DNA of 64,000 nucleotides, taken from positions 8,831,026-8,895,025 of the forward strand of contig CM068321.1 in NCBI GenBank assembly GCA_034766995.1. The letters are read 5' to 3'. The notes below the pieces were generated by a model that was not told where the DNA came from, did not search any database, and saw only the letters and a list, made by a program, of their open reading frames with translations. The stretch comes from Acanthacorydalis orientalis. Taxonomy: Eukaryota > Arthropoda > Insecta > Megaloptera > Corydalidae. This document shows positions 10,877 through 22,935 of this stretch, piece by piece. Position numbers and translations under genes: made by a program. How positions within the stretch are numbered: the stretch's first letter is position 1; each line of letters begins with the position of its first letter.

Positions 10877-12939
10877 GTGAGTGAATCAAACAATTTTTTT
10901 ATGAGTTTATTTAAACCGTTGAATTTTTCATATATTTTTGTATAAAATTCTGTGATAACAAATAAAATTATTTATATAAAATTATATTTTTTTGTAACAG
11001 AATAAAATCTTCATTTATTAACAATTAATATTTTTATTTTCATTAATCTAAATTAAATTACTTTTATAAACGAACAAGAAAGCGAATGAAATATATGAGA
11101 GTAAATTTTGATGTTAAGTATTTATGTTTTTTTTATTTATAATGCTTTTGTTGTATGTATCGATCAAAAATTTAATAAAGATACTTTTATAAAATCATTA
11201 ATATACGAGTAACTTTATAGGCATATTATTAGAATAATCGTTTCAGATTTAATAAAGATAACTAGAATCTAAAATATAGAAAAATACATCATGGTAGTAT
11301 TAATGTCTCCAGTAACAATATTTAACAAAAAAAACGAATAAGGGCATAGGTGTATTTCTATTGATAAATTAAAAAAAAAATAATTTTAATTAAAATTCTG
11401 ATTTGTGACTAAATTTACTGTTCAAAAGACTTTTTTCTGCCTCACAAACCATGCATAAAAACATACTTTTTTGTGGTTAGTGGGATGAAAAAATAATTCA
11501 TTTGTGAAAGAGAAAGAATTCAGATTTCCAAAATTTCTATAAACTATAAGACTACAACTCCCGGTTTATTTAAGAAACACAGACCTTGGCAGATACAAAT
11601 TTTTAGTTCCGGTTGTTTTGATCAGATTTTATGCAAGTTCAATTCAAATATTTTGTGTATTGTATACTTTTTTGGGAAATGAACTGGGACTGAAAAAAGA
11701 AAGTCGTTTTTTACATTTATGTTTCTTACTCTTACACTTATATCATTTTTTTCACAAATTTAAGTTACATTTTTTTTCTATACAGGGTTATTTGTTAGGC
11801 TATTTTTTTTTCATGTTAACAAATAACCCTAAACACGTTTTATAAAATAGTCATATTTTGATAAATGTAGGATGTTTCATTAATTTACTAATTCAAAGAC
11901 TGCGAATTCCATTTTTTATTTCTGTTTAATAAATTTGGAAAACCCGACGACATAATTGAATCAGTACAGTTCTTTTTTTAGAACTTTAACAAATCACTTT
12001 ATGCCAATTTTCATGTGATGTGATTTTAGAATTTTTTTTACAACTTTTTTATATTTAAAACTATGCTTCTCAATTAGGTAGAAGGTTTAAGGTCAATATT
12101 TTTTATCCAATGTTATCACATAATCAAATTACCTTATTCATAAAATAAACATGTAAACTGAAAATATTATATATATTTTCTGTTGACCTGCTAAAATCCC
12201 AAAATATTAAATTTTCATATAACAATCACATGCATTTTTTGATTTGGTTAAAAGCTCTTCTATATTAAAATGAAAAACAATTAATTAAAAATTTAAGGCT
12301 TAGTCTATATTATAAACATTATTTCTGAACATTGTATATATACCCGAAGTTGATATACTTTCGATAAAGTTTTGAAAAGCGTTGAAATATTTTGAACATT
12401 GAAATTGTTTCAGAAGATTTTCGAATCTTTATCAAGTTTGTATGTGTGCAATATTTGGATGAAATGTTTAGAAATAATTTTGATAGCGTGAATCAGGTAT
12501 AAAAAGAATAATTTTATAAAATCACAAGAACTTCAATCAGTCTAGTAAGAGAAAGCCTTTGTGGGCACTCTGAGATTGCTGTCTAAACTGCGTTATGCGG
12601 CTCCGTCGGTGTCATAGAAAATTTTTCTACCATCTAAAGATATTTACCGACCTACGAGATTCACAGAAAATATTAGCAATGCGAGTAGAAAACCATAATG
12701 CTCGATGCTGGTTTTTTACGCGAGCTTAGGGTCTCGAGATTACAAAAACAATATTTAACTCAGTATTGTTTGGTATAATACAAATATTAACTTGAACACT
12801 AATATTGTTTGATATATGAGCTAAAACATCCTACAAATCCTTTGGATGCCATTAGCTCCGATATGGAGACACATCATATATTCTAAAAATCGATTGCCTC
12901 CACTATGGAGACATGCCTAATTATTGCGTGTTATTACTT
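10877..12939. other. Presumed start of intron 1, AT-rich
   Basis: Begins with the donor GTGAGTG. No exon or element identified. 11400-11520 and 12540-12740 are slightly less AT-rich; the latter contains GCGGCTCCGTCGG, unexplained. Confidence 0.45.
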
Positions 12940-13507
12940 TTTGAGAAAATCAATAAAGTGGTGGCGAAAATTGTTCTTTTGGTGAATGGAAATATCTCTT
13001 ATCAATTTGTGCATTGCTTATAAAATTGTAAAACAACAAAAAAAGACTCCTATGATACATTTGACAGATCGAAAACTCTTAATTGATCCACTAATGGGAA
13101 ATTTTTGCCTGAAGGTAACAAGAACTTCTACTTCTACCTTTGAAACTAGGTTAAATAGAAAGCTTCACATAATGAGAAAAGGTAAAAAGAGGGATTGTGT
13201 TGTGTGTTCTAAGAGAAAAGAAAAGAGTGTGAGACGACAAAGGAGTGGTTAATGCGATACTTGATTAAATAAACCCAGAATGCATATGGAAGACTGTTCC
13301 CAGAGGTACTATATCATGGAGAATTACAAAATGTAAAATTCAAGATTTATTTACATTAGAACAAAGCATATTTATGAAATAAATATATTCATAATCACTT
13401 GTAATTTTTTCCTTTCAAAACAAACTTCCATTTTCCAAAAGCTTCATTGCAAAAAAGTGCCGGAGTTTCTGGTCGATAATATCGAAAACTGATCGGAGTG
13501 AAAAGGG
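12940..13507 (+). mobile_element. piggyBac element, 3' end with transposase remnant
   Basis: The coding remnant reads KSIKWWRKLFFW, stop, then MEISLINLCIAYKIV, and after a frame-keeping stretch TFETRLNRKLHIMRKGKKRD and CVVCSKRKEKSVRRQ. This is the end of a piggyBac transposase: the 'KWWKKLFF...VNSYILYK' helix region followed by the C-terminal cysteine-rich domain (CxxC seen, later cysteines lost). The right end is AAAAGGG followed by TTAA at 13508-13511, the expected piggyBac target. The 5' part and the DDD core are missing; the left limit is approximate. Confidence 0.7.
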
Positions 13508-13511
13508 TTAA

Positions 13512-13966
13512 TATTCTGCGTTAAGTTTGATAGTTAATTTTGTGTTGATATTTATAAAAAAAAACTGTACGCATATGAAAAATCTAACTTCATTTTTAAA
13601 TTCAGCATGTGATACTTTTCAAATGACAAAACATGTCAGAACATAATAAGACAAATATTATGTGTATATTTTAATATATTAAGTTCCAAGAAAATAGTTT
13701 AATAATATATTATTTTTAATGGTCCGCAAAAAAAATTTTGTCTTGCATCAAAATTGTATTAAAATTAAAAACAAACATTATTTCCAATTAAAAAGATTTA
13801 ATATATTTTGTTCCGAATTAAAAACCATGACTAGCATCAATCAGTTGATTTCAATTACATTACTAAAACCATCAATCTTTTTTAAATGACACACAAAAAC
13901 ATGTCTTACTTTCCACAAATAGAAATTATTAAATATTTTGACTGAATAAACAATTTTATATCCGTA
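13512..13966. other. AT-rich non-coding stretch
   Basis: Nothing recognised. Confidence 0.5.
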
Positions 13967-13971
13967 TGTAC

Positions 13972-14044
<73 letters not shown>
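13967..14044. repeat. (TA)n microsatellite
   Basis: About 78 bp of nearly pure TA. Confidence 0.95.
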
Positions 14045-14046
<2 letters not shown>

Positions 14047-14603
14047 AAAGTATATAAGTGTATAAAACAGAAAATTATCCATAATCATAGCGTCGTAAAA
14101 TTTTATTTTACTTCGAACAAGGTCAAATGTTTGTATGTGTTTTTTAGTTAAAATGTTCAGGTCTCCACCACGGTTTTTTCAAGTATATAATTATAAATAA
14201 TTTTACCTGTTTATAAAAAATATATAAATAGACACATATACATTCAACTGATCATATTTTTCTTGGTAATACGGTTAGAAGCATATGATGGACTCACCTA
14301 ATAAATAATAGATATAATAATATAACAATTCACAATTTAAAGCATCATAAATTTTGGCCGTCATAAAAAGTAAATATAATTCAGGGAATCGATAAATCAT
14401 AAAGAAGAACGGTCGAGAGTTGCGGTTAATTCAATTTAATTCAGTTAACGAGACGCTTTTTAATAGAATCCAGGTGGTTCGACGGGTATTCCAAGATTTG
14501 ACTAATTGATAAAAGTTTTTTTTATTGATGAATCTTATTATAAATTATAAATGGGAATGAAAAAAAAAGATTAAAAACTATATTTCTTATAAATTATTTG
14601 CGG

Positions 14604-14886
14604 TTTATTTGTGAAATACTTGGGATTTTATGTAAAGTTGTAAATTTAATTATAATATTATTTTGATTGTATCAAATAGTTTATTTAAAACACAAAATAA
14701 TATTTAAAAAATCTTAAACTGTAATAAAAGAATTTATATAAAATAAATTTGGTATTCTTTCTGAGCAAAACATTATTTTATTTGTGAAATCTTTGTTTAT
14801 TTGGGAAATCCTTGGAATTTTATGTAAAGTTATAAATTTAATTATGATATTATTTTGATTGTCTCAGATAGTTTCTTCGTGTTTTG

Positions 14887-14936
<50 letters not shown>

Positions 14937-15270
14937 TGGTTATGATTTAAAAAACAAAATAATATATAAAAATCGTAAACTGTAATAAAAATATTTATAC
15001 AAAATAAATTTTATATTCTTTCTGAGCAAAACATTATTTTATTTGTGAAATCATTGAAATTTTATATAAAGAAATTTAATTATGATATTATTTTAATTTC
15101 TCAAATAGTTTCTTCGTGTCTTTATATATATATATATATATATATTGGTTATACATTAAAACACAACATAATATTTAGAAATGGTAGTAAAAAGTATTAA
15201 AAAGTATTAAAAATATTTATATACAATAAATTTGATTTTCTTTCTGAGCAAAGCTTATAATGTTTTTGTA
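14604..15270. repeat. Tandem triplication, ~190-250 bp units
   Basis: Three head-to-tail units start near 14604, 14795 and 15037. Each carries, in order, a TTGTGAAATC-type start, GGAATTTTATGTAAAG, AATTTAATTATGATATTATT, AAACACAAAATAATATTTA-like text, a TGTAATAAAA block and CTTTCTGAGCAAAACATTAT. Units 2 and 3 have a (TA)n run (14889-14933 and 15123-15145) at the same internal position, which unit 1 lacks. Unit 3 is the most diverged. Confidence 0.8.
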
Positions 15271-15811
15271 AAACAAAAATTAAATTATAAATATTAGTAT
15301 AATTGTTTATTTTTGATATTTTTATATATCTATTTGGAACTTTACTAGTTTAGTTATTCTAGAAAGTCTGGTTTTTTATTTTCTAAAAGTATTTCCATAC
15401 ATTCATTAACATTTTTCATGCTAGTAAAAATATTTACATTAAGTCATTTTATTCTGCGTTTATGTTTTAAAGACGATGCAATTTCTAAAGAAATATTTAG
15501 GAGAATTCGAATTAATCTTAAGTAAAGCTAATAATCAAATATGTTTGAAACAACTACTAAAATAAATTTAAAAACGCAAATTTTAGACCTTTTTTGAATA
15601 AAAGTGTCATATTCAAATATATTTTTATAAACGAAATCTTTGTCTACAAAGCACAAAAAGTGTTCTGATAAATTTTTTTAATAAATAATTATTGAACATT
15701 CATCAATTTTGCTTTTTCGCATTTCTACAATATAAATTTAAAGACAATGCTATATTCAGTTAAAACTTTTCTTTAATAAAATAATTTTATAATTTATGTT
15801 TGTTGATATAT

Positions 15812-16260
15812 TAGATATAAAAATTAATCCTGTGCTTTTAAATTGAATGTCATAATTCTGTTTTAAATTAAAATATTTTCTCATCATTTTAGAATTTTAA
15901 AATTCCAAACTTAACATTTAAAAATATTATATATCTTGACCAAGTGAACGCGTCGGTGTCCGAAAAGCACTATACTTTTCGCAATCTAGTTGAAAAAAAT
16001 CTAGCAGCAGAAATGATTTGTTCAGCTTTGGGAAAGGTGTTGTGATGCATAAAACATGTTAAAAATGCTAAAACAGTGGAAAAGACCCACAAATGTATTA
16101 TGGCTTCATCGATTCAAAACCACCATCTTATTTTCGTCAAAGGATTCAACAGTTATCCGACAGATGAAGCAAAGTTGTACAAAATAATGGGGAATATTTT
16201 GAGGATTGAAATATACTCCATTTCTATAAAAAAGGCATTGAATTAATTTGCTTACTTAAT
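15812..16260 (+). mobile_element. Mariner-derived MITE family 2, copy 1
   Basis: The left end (AAAAATTAATCCTGTGC) and the inverted right end (GGCATTGAATTAATTTG) are the TIRs shared with the copies at 24569 and 62799. Inside, an N-terminal transposase trace is joined to a C-terminal one: SKPPSYFRQRIQQLSDR, stop, SKVVQNNGEYFED and a TGA. This is the usual end of a mariner transposase (KPPxFFxxGIxxLPxRWxKVV). The catalytic core is deleted. The join is the same in the other copies. Confidence 0.75.
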
Positions 16261-16388
16261 AAATATAAAATAAGTCACTGAATAATATTACTCAATCAAT
16301 TTTAAAAACAATATAGGAATCGCAAATAAAGTATTATAAACAAATATTTACATAAAATATTTTTTTCATATTGAACCTACGCACAGAG

Positions 16389-16397
16389 CACACACAA

Positions 16398-16442
<45 letters not shown>
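16389..16442. repeat. (CA)n-(TA)n compound microsatellite
   Basis: CACACAAACACACAC followed by a TA run. Confidence 0.9.
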
Positions 16443-16446
<4 letters not shown>

Positions 16447-17667
16447 CAAACATAAGACTCTATTTATAGTAAAAAAATCAGATAATAATAGAGTAAAATA
16501 AGTGTTCGTGAATCTTACAACAATTGGTCATGACGATTAATTTTTATACGGCAAAGAAATATATAAAACAATGAAACGCTTTTTATCTTCTGTTGTATCT
16601 TTTACACCCAAAAATCATTGTTTGTGTAACGTAAAAAAAGTATTAAAATTATATTGTTATGTATTACACATCGTTCGATTTTTCTGTATAAAAATAATCG
16701 ACTAGAAAAAATAGAGGATTTTTAGATGAATGATTATTTAAACAATGCTTAAAAATTGAAGAACGCTATTATGAAACTCAAGGTAAACGTTCTTTGAATT
16801 GCTTCATACAAAATGTACTAAAAATATTTTTGTGGGATGTGTTTATTACAAAATGTTTATACTTTTCAATTACATTCAATAGTTTTGAAAAAGTTAATTT
16901 ATTTAAAAAAATTATTAGTATATTGATATTTTAGTTACTGGATTTTTAAAATGGTAATATAGAATGTCCTTAAAATTATTATATGATTAATTATTATATT
17001 TTTTTAATACAAAACAAATGTAACTTGTCAGGAAAAAACTGAATGATAAAAGAAGATATTTTAATATACTTATTTATTAATATATGTACACAGTTTGCAG
17101 AACTTTTATGGATTTGATTTGTTTAATAGAGTTTAAAATTAATTTTTTCTTTAATTTTGTGTCCTGATTATGATTATAAGTTATGCTTCTGGCTGTTTTC
17201 CTTCCAGAAAATAATTTTTACTCTCTCTAAGCCAAACAGAAAATTCTGATCAAACTATTCAATAATTAATGATTGATCATTATTTATGCGAATTTTGATA
17301 ACAACATTATTATCCTTTAATCGTTGGTTTATAGAAAATTTACTTAATTACATAAAGATTTTTTCTGTCAGGATGATAATATCACTTTCGAAATGTACAT
17401 AAAAACTGTGTTAGTATGCACTATTTTTTTAATTTTTGTGCTAAAATCAAGTTAGTGTGTATTAAAAAAACTTAAAACTTAACAAAATGGCTTGTATTCA
17501 AGGTGTCAATAATGAATTATTGTTCTTTTATTATTTTAACACAAAAAATGGATGTATATCATCCAAATATTTAAAAAAAGTATAACTTTTATCAAGAAAA
17601 TGTTTAAGATTAATATTTAAGTAGCTGTTCGTAAATAGAAATTGTATTTATGGTTACAGCTACAATA
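16443..17667. other. AT-rich non-coding stretch
   Basis: No gene seen. 17225-17325 is a weak copy of the unnamed dispersed repeat (TATTTATGCGAATTTTGATA). Confidence 0.45.
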
Positions 17668-18106
17668 TTAGGTCGGTAGAAAAATAATTGCAGTTTATGA
17701 CTTTCAAATTTATATACATTTACTTTTTTGATTTTCCTAGCTGTTTTAAGTGATTCAGAACTGTTGGATGTCTAACTGCCAACTTTTGTAAAAGCTTTCG
17801 AATTGTTGTGCGTGGTTCTGATTCAACTAACGCCTTCAATTGGTCGTAATGTACAGAAAAATAACACCCACGACCTTTTTAATCTTCAAGGCTCTAGTTC
17901 TCAGCACAAAATTGTTGGAATCACCATTACACCGTACTTTCCTTAACAGTACCCATACCAAAAGCATTGCACAAAAGTTAGGCGTTAGTCATCCAACAGT
18001 TCTGGATCACTTAAAATAGATAGGAAAATCGAAAAAGCTCAACAAATGAGTGCCACATGAACTAAAGAAAAACCAATAAACCGAAATTATTTTTCTACTA
18101 ACTTAA
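17668..18106. mobile_element. Palindromic mariner: two 3' halves head to head (copy 3)
   Basis: Both termini are the 3' end of the same mariner family. 17668-17966 is the minus-strand 3' part (right TIR, 3' UTR, DHLK...LGV helix-turn-helix region, up to a VKES-like segment). 17967-18106 then reads the plus strand, AQKLGVSHPTVLDHLK, stop, IGKSKKLNK, stop, VPHELKKNQ, 3' TIR. About 130 bp is therefore inverted-repeated around a ~170 bp loop. The two arms carry different internal deletions, so they come from two different parent copies. No 5' TIR is present. Confidence 0.75.
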
Positions 18107-18594
18107 TAATTCCCTTTTGAGATTTTCTATTTCCTCTGACTTGATATGACCTGATCAGACTTGATTAGATTTAATCTAAAATAATTTAGATTAATTGTAT
18201 AAAAATGTAAGCTTTTATCGAAAAAACATACATAAGAACATTTTCATTTTCATTAAACTGTCTCTTGAAAAATATACTTTTGAAGAATTTTCTTTCAATA
18301 GAATGATTGGTTATTTGGGGTTTTAGGTAGTGTTGATAATTGGTTATCTTTCGAACAATTATATTTGATTCCTGTTACTGTTGTTCGTGAGGCAATAATG
18401 GAATTGCTTAGTATGAACTCTTAATTCTAGATGAATAATTGATTATTGATCAATATTGTGTCCAACTTGAATTTAAGAAAAAATAAAACGTTTAACATTT
18501 AAAGACCTTCCTTTTTGTCAACAGAAAATATGTTTTTTAAATCATTATCAGGTGACATATTGCATAGAAAACAGTACAGTAATTGAGTCATATA
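18107..18594. other. AT-rich non-coding stretch
   Basis: Nothing recognised. Confidence 0.5.
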
Positions 18595-19695
18595 TTGGGT
18601 TGGTAGGAAAATAATTTCAGTTTTTGTTTTCTGAATTCTAACCTTAATTATTTTCAGTGAGTGCCATTTCCTCGTATTCATGTTAATATCATTTTAAAGT
18701 ACATTTTTTGGTCTATATTTTAATAATCGACTTTGTTTTTTTATTATTAATTTTGCTTCAAATTGGGCTATTGAATTAAAGATGGAAAATAAGCAAATAC
18801 GAGCATTTTTGAATGAGTTCAGAACAGGTGATAAAGCAGTAGAAAATGTTCGTAAACTAAAGGAAGCTTCTGGTGTGGGTACTGTCAAGGAACGTACGGT
18901 GCAATGGTGGTTTTAAAAAAATTGTACTGGGGACGAGACCCTTGAAGATGAAGAAGGTCGTGGGCATGTTTTTTTTTTAGTTCATAACGACAAAATAAAG
19001 GTGTTAGTTGAATCAAAACCAAGCACAACAATTCGAGAGCTTTCACGAAATATAGGCGTTAGTTATACAATAGTTAGGACTAGTGAGATGCTGGGACCAG
19101 GGCGCCATTCGGGAGTGGGTCGAGTCAGAACACTCAGAATAGTGTCTAAGATTGATGGTTGCAGTCAATCCAGGGTGCTCTTAGGCCAGGCCCCAAATAA
19201 GGACTGGACAAAGAGAATCTATACAAGTGGCAGATTCTTCTCCCGGCTCCTGGTGCGAATTGTTACAGGACACGGGAGACTAAGCTACCACGAACATATA
19301 CAAGGCCGAAGGACGGAAGGGAAGTGTAGATGGTGTGGGAGGCCAACGAGACCCCCATTCACCTCCTCGCGAAATGTCCGGTATAGGTAAATGTAAGGCG
19401 ACGATGGTTTAGGGAGTTTTCCTCACCGCGGCCGAACTAGGGTCTATAAACTCGGGTAGGCTGATAGGCTTCTGGAAGGAAGCGAGACTTCCCGAGTAGT
19501 TTTGATCAGCCGAGGGAAGGCATAATGGACTTCGAGTCTAAGTACCGGGAGGCAAGATAGCTTCCTCTCCCCACAAACATAATCTAATCTATACAATAGC
19601 TCTGGACCATTTACAACAGCCAGAAAAATCCAAAAAGCTGTAAATGTTTATGAATTTGAAGATCATAAACCACGATTATTATTCTACCAACCTAA
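18595..19695 (+). mobile_element. Deleted mariner (copy 4), split by a LINE insertion
   Basis: 5' TIR TTGGGTTGGTAGGAAAATAA at the left and the inverted 3' TIR ending ACCAACCTAA at the right. A transposase start at 18782 gives MENKQIRAFLNEFRTGDK, then VGTVKERTVQWWF, stop, and LEDEEGRGH and TTIRELSRNIGVSYT, i.e. the N-terminal DNA-binding region. At 19074 it is interrupted by a 516 bp LINE fragment and resumes at 19600 (DHLQQP, KKL), then the 3' UTR. The catalytic core was already missing. Without the insert it is about 575 bp, close to copy 1. Confidence 0.85.
19074..19589 (+). mobile_element. 5'-truncated non-LTR retrotransposon (R1/I-type) nested in mariner
   Basis: A GC-rich insert flanked by a perfect 10 bp target duplication TATACAATAG (19064-19073 and 19590-19599). 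The frame open to 19390 ends with SRLLVRIVTGHGRLSYHEHI, then EGKCRWCGRP. A 'TGHG' segment followed by a CxxC knuckle is the C-terminal end of ORF2 in R1/LOA/I-like LINEs (RNase-H-distal zinc knuckle), here with the downstream H/C lost. The 3' UTR ends in ATAATCTAATCT. The duplication proves target-primed insertion after the mariner. Strand + is given by the frame and the 3' tail. Confidence 0.75.
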
Positions 19696-20869
19696 TAACA
19701 TAGGGAATACCTATTAACCATTATATTTTCATGATATTTCACCGCAGACTGTTGCTTTTTTAAACCACTTTTTAAATGAGAATGAAATCTTGAATTTTTG
19801 ATAATACAAAAATGACAATAGATGAGTTTTTAGATTCAACAGATAATATATTTTTGTTAATTAATTATTTCAGCTATTAAATTACTGATATGCATAATAT
19901 CTAACAACAGAAATTATACTTTAGATAAACATTAAAAAAAAAGAAATGCAATTTGACGTTTTGCGTTAATCCGGTATTACTTCCTCTTACATTTAGTAAT
20001 ATAATGACATATGCGATAAAAATATTAATGAATACATGTTCTTGTTTCACTTAATACATATCACATTAATTTAGTACACATTGAATTATGTTCATACTTT
20101 ACGCTTAACGTTCTTTACGAAATATTAACAATTTTTAATGCGACAAGATGTGAAAAAAGAAATAAAAAATACACGAATATACCATAAATACCTGTACTGA
20201 TATTCGTTTCGAGCTACCACTTAATTTAACCATTAAAATATCTGGAATGTGGCTGTTACTCTGCAATAAAGCCCGTTTAGCGTTAACTAACGAACGCTCG
20301 AACACACTTATCTCGCACTATAATGTGTACAAAGACCACATATGAGTGTATCTTAGTACTGGGGTCGGTAAACAATAGCCACTAAATTAGTTGAATGGTT
20401 AATAATAAAATCATAACACGATAATTGGTGCGTTCGTTTGTACATTAAATCGATATGCAGTGCGGGAGAGTAGGTTTATTATTCGACATTTATAGAAACT
20501 TTCGATTTTATTGCATGTGTTATGTTTATTTTTCTCTATTGATACGTTCATGTCATTTACTTGTACATTGACTAATTATCAGGAACGTTTGATAATAAAA
20601 CAATAATAAATGATCTGAAAAGATTAATAATGAGATTTAACATGTAAACAATTTTATATCGTATAAATGTTATGGATTTAAAAAAATAGTAATATTGTTT
20701 ATAACTTTTAAATATACATTTAAAGATATTTTATTTAATAACATTAAAATTTTTAATTAATAAATTATTGATTTTATATATTTGTTAACAATTTGCTATT
20801 TTTAAGAATGTTATTCATAAGTTTTTAAAAAATAGAATAGTAATTCCGATACATTTTAAGATTTTTAAA
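19696..20869. other. Non-coding stretch with a CpG-bearing block
   Basis: AT-rich overall. 20180-20480 is less AT-rich and single-copy (TGGAATGTGG, CGTTCGTTTG, AGTGCGGGAGAG) without a frame; possible regulatory DNA. Confidence 0.4.
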
Positions 20870-22050
20870 TACGGGTGATTTGAAAAGTTCACGGCCTAAC
20901 TATATAAGTGGCAGTAATATTTTAAATATTTGTGGTGCATTACAAAGCGACATCTATCTTATACATAACCTCAAAGTCTATAATTAATGTGTCAAGAAGT
21001 TTGTTGCAAACATCAATTTAAATAAAGCTCTTTTTATGTCGTTTTTGAAATGGATAAAGTAGAACATCGTGCGCTGATACAGTTTTTTTGTCAAAAAAAG
21101 CTTAACGTCAACAGAAATCTTAATGAGATAAAAAGTGTACTGGGTGATAATGCACCTTCGTACATAACTGTAAAGAAGTGGACAGCTGAATTGAAATATG
21201 ACCGTGCAAGCTTAGAAGATAACTCGCATAGTGGACGTCTGAAAACTGCAACTACAGAAGAAATCATCCACAAAGTGCACGATATTGTCTTACAGTATCG
21301 GCGATTGAAGGTGTCCAAAATTTCATAGAATGTGGTTGTCTCAGATGAATGTATGTATCACATCCTAACTGAAGAGTTAGGTATGAAAAAGCTATCGGTA
21401 AGATGGATGCCACGTTTGCTGGCAATTGATCATTAACGCATTCGAGTACAAATTTCCCAAGAATGGATCGATTTAAGAAGGATACAGCTGAATTTATCTA
21501 GCGATTTGTGATTATATACGAGACTTGGATTCATCATTACATTCCAGAGTCAAAATAAGAATCGAAACAATGGAAGAATGGAGATTCTCCGCCACAAAAA
21601 ATTAAAAACAGTTTTATCCACTGGGATGCTAAAGGAATTCTGCCAGTTCTAAAGAGTTAGACGATAACGGGAGTGTATTTACTAAATTTTTTGTTCGATT
21701 TAATCAAACAATTCGTGAGAAAAGATCAGGTTTATCAAAAAAAAATCATTTCTTATCAGGACAATGTACGTCCCCATACAAGTGTTGTATTCATGACGAA
21801 ACTTGCTGAATTAATGTATGATTTGCTGATATATCCAGTATGTTATCTCGATTTGGTCTTCTCATATTTCTGCCTGTATCTCAAAAATTTTTGGTAGTAG
21901 GCGATTTTCGTTAGATGAAGAACTGATAGCAACAGTGAATCGCTATTTTGAGGACCTCCAAGAAAAAGATTTTCAGGACGGCATAAAAACACTAGAGCAT
22001 AGATATATTAAGTGTACTAAAGGTCAGGAGGACCATATTGAAAAATAAAA
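20870..22050 (+). mobile_element. Mariner of a second subfamily, near full length, 3' TIR lost
   Basis: Starts with TACGGGTGATTTGAAAAGTT, typical of mariners whose product begins M(D/E)KxEHRAxI. The transposase runs to its natural stop at 22045-22047. The 3' TIR is not seen because another mariner, in opposite orientation, begins within a few bases. Confidence 0.75.
21050..22047 (+). pseudogene. Mariner transposase, degenerate, nearly full length
   Basis: MDKVEHRALIQFFCQKKLNV opens the helix-turn-helix domain; APSYITVKKWTAELKYDRAS, SGRLKTATTEEIIHKVHDIV and TEELGMKKLSVRWMPRLL follow. The catalytic region is damaged: the first Asp site reads YETWIHHY in place of a DETW motif, YQDNVRPHTS keeps the second Asp, and the third site (expected PSDY) reads VFSYF. 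The C-terminus LDEELIATVNRYFEDLQEKD and LEHRYIKC is clear. At least three stops or frameshifts, the first at 21326. Usual length about 345 codons; inactive. Confidence 0.8.
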
Positions 22051-22935
22051 GTAATTCTGCAGTCCTGGAATTAAAGAATTCATCGAAAGCGCCTTGAGAT
22101 GATGCTTGGTCTTTGAAAACCTTCTCTCGTAGGAAATTACTCAAATGTTTAAAAAAATGATAATCTGTGGGAGACAGGAACAGAGAATAAGGTGAGTGAT
22201 TCAAGGTTTAATAACCCAGTTTGTTTAATTATTTTAAAGTCATTTGTGAGACATGTTGTCGGGTGTTGTCATGAAGAAGAATTGGTCCTCTTCGATTGAC
22301 TAATGTAGGCCTCGATTGACTAAACGATACAAATTCTCGTACATTTTTTTCAATTCCTTGACAAATTTTTCTGCTGTTATTGTTTCACCAGGATTTGAAA
22401 AGTTATAGAGAATGATACCATTTGTTAATCATCAAACAATGATCATAATCTATTTTTCATGAAGCTTTGATTTAGGAAACCGTTTGATTAATGATCAACA
22501 TTGAGTTCTTCTGGCAACTCTCGAGTTGTTTTACGTGTGTCTGCTCCAATAACGGTTCTTAAATAATTATTGTCTATAGCTGAAGGACAATTATAACTCT
22601 CCTCATCATCAAGGCTTTCATTTCTATTAAGAGTTCCTTAATTGATTCTTCGCCAAAAACAAATTTGATATTTCGAACAGTTTCTATTATTTTACGTTCT
22701 AATTGAAACGCATACAAGAAAATCGCGCGAATTTGTGTTTTTTCCATGGTTAATTTAAGAGGTTATATCCAAAAATACTAAAGAATGAAAACGATAGACA
22801 TAATCTGAAATCAGTAATGCTTATTTTATTGTCTACAACGATGTATCACATCACTATAACAAAAGATAACGGTAACTAGAAAAATCAGCGTCAAATAAAA
22901 TGATAAAAGCCGCAATTATTTTTGTACTAACCTAA
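22051..22935 (-). mobile_element. HSMAR1-like (cecropia-subfamily) mariner, internally deleted
   Basis: 5' TIR on the minus strand TTAGGTTAGTACAAAAATAA at the right end, transposase start at 22747 (MEKTQIRAIFLYAFQL). The frame goes through DNNYLRTVIGADTRKTTREL and LNVDH, then jumps over about 250 bp, including the first catalytic Asp. It continues with NPGETITAEKFVKEL, ILLHDNTRQHVS (second Asp) and LSPTDYHFFKHL (third Asp), and stops short near 22055 (FNSRTAE). The 3' UTR and 3' TIR are missing where it meets the preceding mariner. Confidence 0.8.

Noticed and set aside
10679..10945. 88-codon frame overlapping the host exon
   Set aside because: A different frame of the same GC-rich block. 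It starts at a non-ATG codon, reads through the splice donor, and the signal-peptide frame explains the exon better.
13841..14151. Several frames rich in Tyr and Ile
   Set aside because: Translations of (TA)n arrays; the same applies to frames at 33504-33843, 39005-39293, 40724-40924, 48923-49186 and 52707-52919.
19001..19390. 129-codon open frame on +
   Set aside because: It is a chimera: the first 25 codons belong to a mariner HTH region and the rest to a LINE inserted into it.
21091..21318. 75-codon frame on -
   Set aside because: Antisense shadow of the mariner transposase starting at 21050.
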